Translations under genes and position numbers: made by a program
Notes under the pieces: model-generated
What the model saw: only the letters and a program-made list of their open reading frames with translations
What the model was told of the DNA's origin: nothing
Database searches by the model: none
Origin: an uncultured Thermoanaerobaculia bacterium
GTDB taxonomy: Bacteria; Acidobacteriota; Thermoanaerobaculia; Multivoradales; Multivoraceae
DNA length: 64,000 nt
NCBI GenBank assembly: GCA_951812325.1
Contig: OX638294.1
Coordinates: 2,768,859-2,832,858 of the forward strand
Direction of reading: 5' to 3'
Shown: piece by piece, positions 61,547 to 64,000 of the stretch
Layout: each line of letters opens with the position of its first letter
Position numbering within the stretch: position 1 is the stretch's first letter

Positions 61547-63918
61547 GACTGCGGTTCCTCCGGGTCGAGCAGTGCGGTCTCGAGAACCTGATCGAAGTGA
61601 TCGACGAACAGCAGTTCGAGGCCGCGCCGCACCGCAGCCGGGATCTCCGGCAGGTCCCTGCGGTTCCGTTCGGGCAGAACCACCTTCCGAATACCCGCGC
61701 CGCGGGCGGCCAGCAGCTTCTCCTTCAGACCGCCGACCGGGAGAACCTCGCCTCTCAGGGTGATTTCTCCCGTCATCGCGATCGTGCGATCGATGGGGCG
61801 CCCGCTCTGGACCGAGACGATCGCGGCGGCGATCGTGATTCCGGCCGATGGGCCGTCCTTCGGTACCGACCCGGCAGGGACGTGAATGTGGAGATCGTGG
61901 CGACGGAGATAGTCGGGGTCCGCGCCAGCCCGACCATCGGGCTTCGCGGCCCGCGCGCAACTCAGCGCGGCCTGCGCCGATTCCCTCATGACTTCGCCGA
62001 GTTGACCGGTCAGCACCAGCCTGCCCCTGCCCCGCGACGCGGCTACTTCGATCAACAGGAGATCGCCTCCGGCGGCGGTCCAGGCAAGTCCGGTCGCGAC
62101 GCCTATCCGGTCGCGGTCGAGCAACTCTTCGCTGAAGTGACGTGGCTGGCCCAGCAGAGCCTTCAACCTGGCCGGGGTGATCCGCAGTTTGCGGTTGTCT
62201 CCGCGCGCAACGCGCACGGCGGCCTTGCGGCACAGGGTTGCAAGCTCCCGCTCGAGATTGCGTACGCCCGCTTCCTTCGTGTAGCTGCGGATCACATCGC
62301 GCAGCGCGGCAGAGGTGACTTCGAGAGCCTCCTGCGGCAAACCGTTCTCCGCGATCGCTTTAGGAATCAGGTGGCGGCGTGCGATCAGCACCTTCTCGTC
62401 CTCGGTGTAGCCGGAGAGACGAAGCACTTCGAGGCGATCGAGAAAGGCCGGTGGAATGGGTTCGAGCAGGTTCGCCGTGGCGATGAAGAGAACTCGCGAC
62501 AGGTCGTACTCGACCCCGAGATAGTGGTCCCTGAACGTGGAGTTCTGCTCGGGATCCAGAACTTCGAGCAGGGCCGCCGCGGGATCGCCTCGGTAGTCGG
62601 CGCCCAGCTTGTCGATCTCGTCCAGCATGAAGACGGGGTTGCCGGTTCCGGCCTGGTTCAGTCCCTGGATGATGCGCCCCGGTAGCGATCCGACGTAGGT
62701 GCGCCGGTGGCCCCGAATCTCCCCCTCGTCGCGGACGCCGCCCAGGGAGATGCGGACGAACTTGCGGTCGATGGCGCGCGCAATGGAACGGCCAAGCGAG
62801 GTCTTGCCGACGCCCGGGGGACCGACCAGGCAGAGGATCGGCCCCTTGGCGTCAGGTTTCAGGCGCCTCACGGCAAGGTATTCGAGCACCCTCTCCTTGA
62901 TGGGGTCGAGGTCGTAGTGGTCTTCGTCGAGCACGCCGCGGGCGTGGTCCAGGTCGATCCGGTCCTTGCTCAGGTTCGCCCAGGGCAGTCCGGTCAACCA
63001 GTCCAGGTGGCTCCGGATGGTCGCGTTCTCGGCGCTGTCGGGAGAGCTTCGCTCGAGCCTCCGGACCTGGCGCTCCACCTCGGCGGCCGCTTCTTCGGTC
63101 AGGCCGCGTTCCTCGATCGCGCGCAGGTAGCGGTCGATGTCTCCGTGAAGATCGTCGCTCTCTCCGAGCTCCTCCAGGATGGCCTTCATCTGCTGGCGCA
63201 GGAAGTACTCGCGCTGGCTCCGGTCCATCTCGCTCCTGGCCTTCGCGGAGATGCGCTGCTGCATTTCGAGCAGTTCGATCTCGCGCCTCAACAGGTCCCC
63301 CACCCGTCGCAGCCGCTGCATCGGCCGGATCGTCGCCAGCACGCTCTGAGCCTCCTCCGGCCGGAGGCCCAGGTTGCTCGCGGCGAGGTCCGCGAGCCGA
63401 CCGGGGCGATCCAGGTTGGCGGCGATCACCATGACCTCGGACGAGATGTCCTTGCCGAGGTTGACCGCCGTCTCCAGACCTTCCTTGACGCTTCGGACGA
63501 GAGCTTCGGCCTCGAGCTGGTTCGGAGCCTCCTGGTCTTCGTCGACTTCCACCACGCGGGCGCGCGGGAAGGGGTCGGTCTGGCTCAGATGCCTGAGTCG
63601 CGCCCGCGCCAGGCCCTGGATCAGGATCCGGACCCGACCGTCCGGCAACTTCAGCATGCGCATGATCGAGGCCGCCGTGCCGATCTCGTGGAGGTCGGCC
63701 TGCCCGGGTTCCTCGACGGAGCTGTCGCGTAGCGGCGCGAGGAGGATGATGCGGTCGTTGCTCAGCGCGTCTTCGACGGCAAGCATGCTGCGGTCGCGGC
63801 TGATCGAGAGTGGCAGGATGATGAAGGGAAAGATGACCTCATCCTCGAGCGGCAGGACCGGCAGGACGTCGGGCAGAACGATGACATCCGGCTGTTCCTT
63901 GTCCAGCGGCTCGGCCAT
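61522..63918 (-). CDS. lon: ATP-dependent protease Lon
   Basis: A 798-residue Lon protease. An N-terminal substrate-binding domain ([19 protein letters not shown]) is followed by the AAA+ module with Walker [10 protein letters not shown], Walker [12 protein letters not shown] and [24 protein letters not shown]. The C-terminal serine protease domain carries the catalytic Ser in KDGPSAGIT and Lys in [10 protein letters not shown]. It degrades misfolded and regulatory proteins in the cytosol. Length is normal. The ATG at 63918 is the family start. thiL overlaps its 3' end. Confidence 0.96.
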   Translation of the reverse strand: MAEPLDKEQPDVIVLPDVLPVLPLEDEVIFPFIILPLSISRDRSMLAVEDALSNDRIILLAPLRDSSVEEPGQADLHEIGTAASIMRMLKLPDGRVRILIQGLARARLRHLSQTDPFPRARVVEVDEDQEAPNQLEAEALVRSVKEGLETAVNLGKDISSEVMVIAANLDRPGRLADLAASNLGLRPEEAQSVLATIRPMQRLRRVGDLLRREIELLEMQQRISAKARSEMDRSQREYFLRQQMKAILEELGESDDLHGDIDRYLRAIEERGLTEEAAAEVERQVRRLERSSPDSAENATIRSHLDWLTGLPWANLSKDRIDLDHARGVLDEDHYDLDPIKERVLEYLAVRRLKPDAKGPILCLVGPPGVGKTSLGRSIARAIDRKFVRISLGGVRDEGEIRGHRRTYVGSLPGRIIQGLNQAGTGNPVFMLDEIDKLGADYRGDPAAALLEVLDPEQNSTFRDHYLGVEYDLSRVLFIATANLLEPIPPAFLDRLEVLRLSGYTEDEKVLIARRHLIPKAIAENGLPQEALEVTSAALRDVIRSYTKEAGVRNLERELATLCRKAAVRVARGDNRKLRITPARLKALLGQPRHFSEELLDRDRIGVATGLAWTAAGGDLLLIEVAASRGRGRLVLTGQLGEVMRESAQAALSCARAAKPDGRAGADPDYLRRHDLHIHVPAGSVPKDGPSAGITIAAAIVSVQSGRPIDRTIAMTGEITLRGEVLPVGGLKEKLLAARGAGIRKVVLPERNRRDLPEIPAAVRRGLELLFVDHFDQVLETALLDPEEPQSWPAAKTG

Positions 63919-63927
63919 GTCGCCACG

Positions 63928-63978
63928 CTAGCAGCCCCGGGCCGGAAGTCGCGCTGGCATCTGAACGGCATCTGAACG
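63928..63978. repeat. MITE-end-like sequence and an 11-bp tandem repeat upstream of lon
   Basis: CTAGCAGCCCCGGGCCGGAA followed by GTCGCGCTGG at 63928-63956 resembles the MITE terminal repeat, again starting in CTAG. GGCATCTGAAC then occurs twice in tandem (63956-63977). The window ends shortly after. Confidence 0.55.
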
Positions 63979-64000
63979 GCGCTGCGCATCCCCTTCCAAC

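Overview
The window is a GC-rich bacterial chromosome segment of about two thirds G+C by eye. It is densely coded, with short intergenic gaps, frequent ATGA/GTGA stop-start overlaps and many GTG/TTG starts. A GWxTD-domain secreted protein, several signal-peptide hydrolases, an F420-type LLM oxidoreductase, a cobalamin-dependent ribonucleotide reductase and an archaeal-type split methylmalonyl-CoA mutase together suggest a Gram-negative of the Acidobacteriota type. That placement is an inference from family composition, not a measurement. Lipid trafficking (Mla) and LpxH-like genes support an outer membrane. An in-frame UGA selenoprotein implies that the organism has selenocysteine machinery elsewhere.

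Layout. 0-9 kb is housekeeping: a DUF971 protein behind a 98-bp tandem duplication, mobA, a secreted cyclophilin, tRNA-Leu, secG-tpiA-pgk, tsaD, thiG with a deoxynucleoside kinase, an NYN-domain protein and tRNA-Arg. 9-32 kb is catabolic and accessory: a TetR regulator with an acyl-CoA dehydrogenase pair, an LLM oxidoreductase, a PQQ-type propeller, a carboxylesterase, methylmalonate-semialdehyde dehydrogenase, a Phd/UPF0175-PIN toxin-antitoxin pair, a VanY-type peptidase, an ABC exporter, an MBL hydrolase, a VOC protein, a tannase-type esterase and a prolyl oligopeptidase lipoprotein. 32-45 kb carries the divergent B12 enzymes mcmA and nrdJ, followed by a decayed stretch. That stretch holds a partial tlpA copy, a carB with a large out-of-frame internal deletion, a catalytically stripped exonuclease-like protein and a short carboxypeptidase-regulatory-like protein. 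An intact tlpA and an RlmD-type methyltransferase follow. 45-48 kb is a pterin/selenium cluster: folE diverging from a SelW-like selenoprotein and a PTPS-DUF1330 fusion. 48-64 kb is envelope and regulation: mlaD-mlaF-mlaE, plsC, mrp, an LpxH-like hydrolase, aroA, a very large sigma-54 activator, a protein with four tandem MerR-like DNA-binding modules and a long Glu/Ala/Pro tail, thiL and lon.

Two classes of small interspersed repeats run through the intergenic spaces. One is a roughly 248-bp MITE-like element with terminal inverted repeats that begins inside CTAG, several times exactly at a gene's TAG stop codon. The other is a shorter double-hairpin repeat.

The most notable items are the selenoprotein with its SECIS-like hairpin at 46.6-46.8 kb, the modular MerR-array protein at 59-60.4 kb, the CTAG-targeting MITE family and the broken carB.
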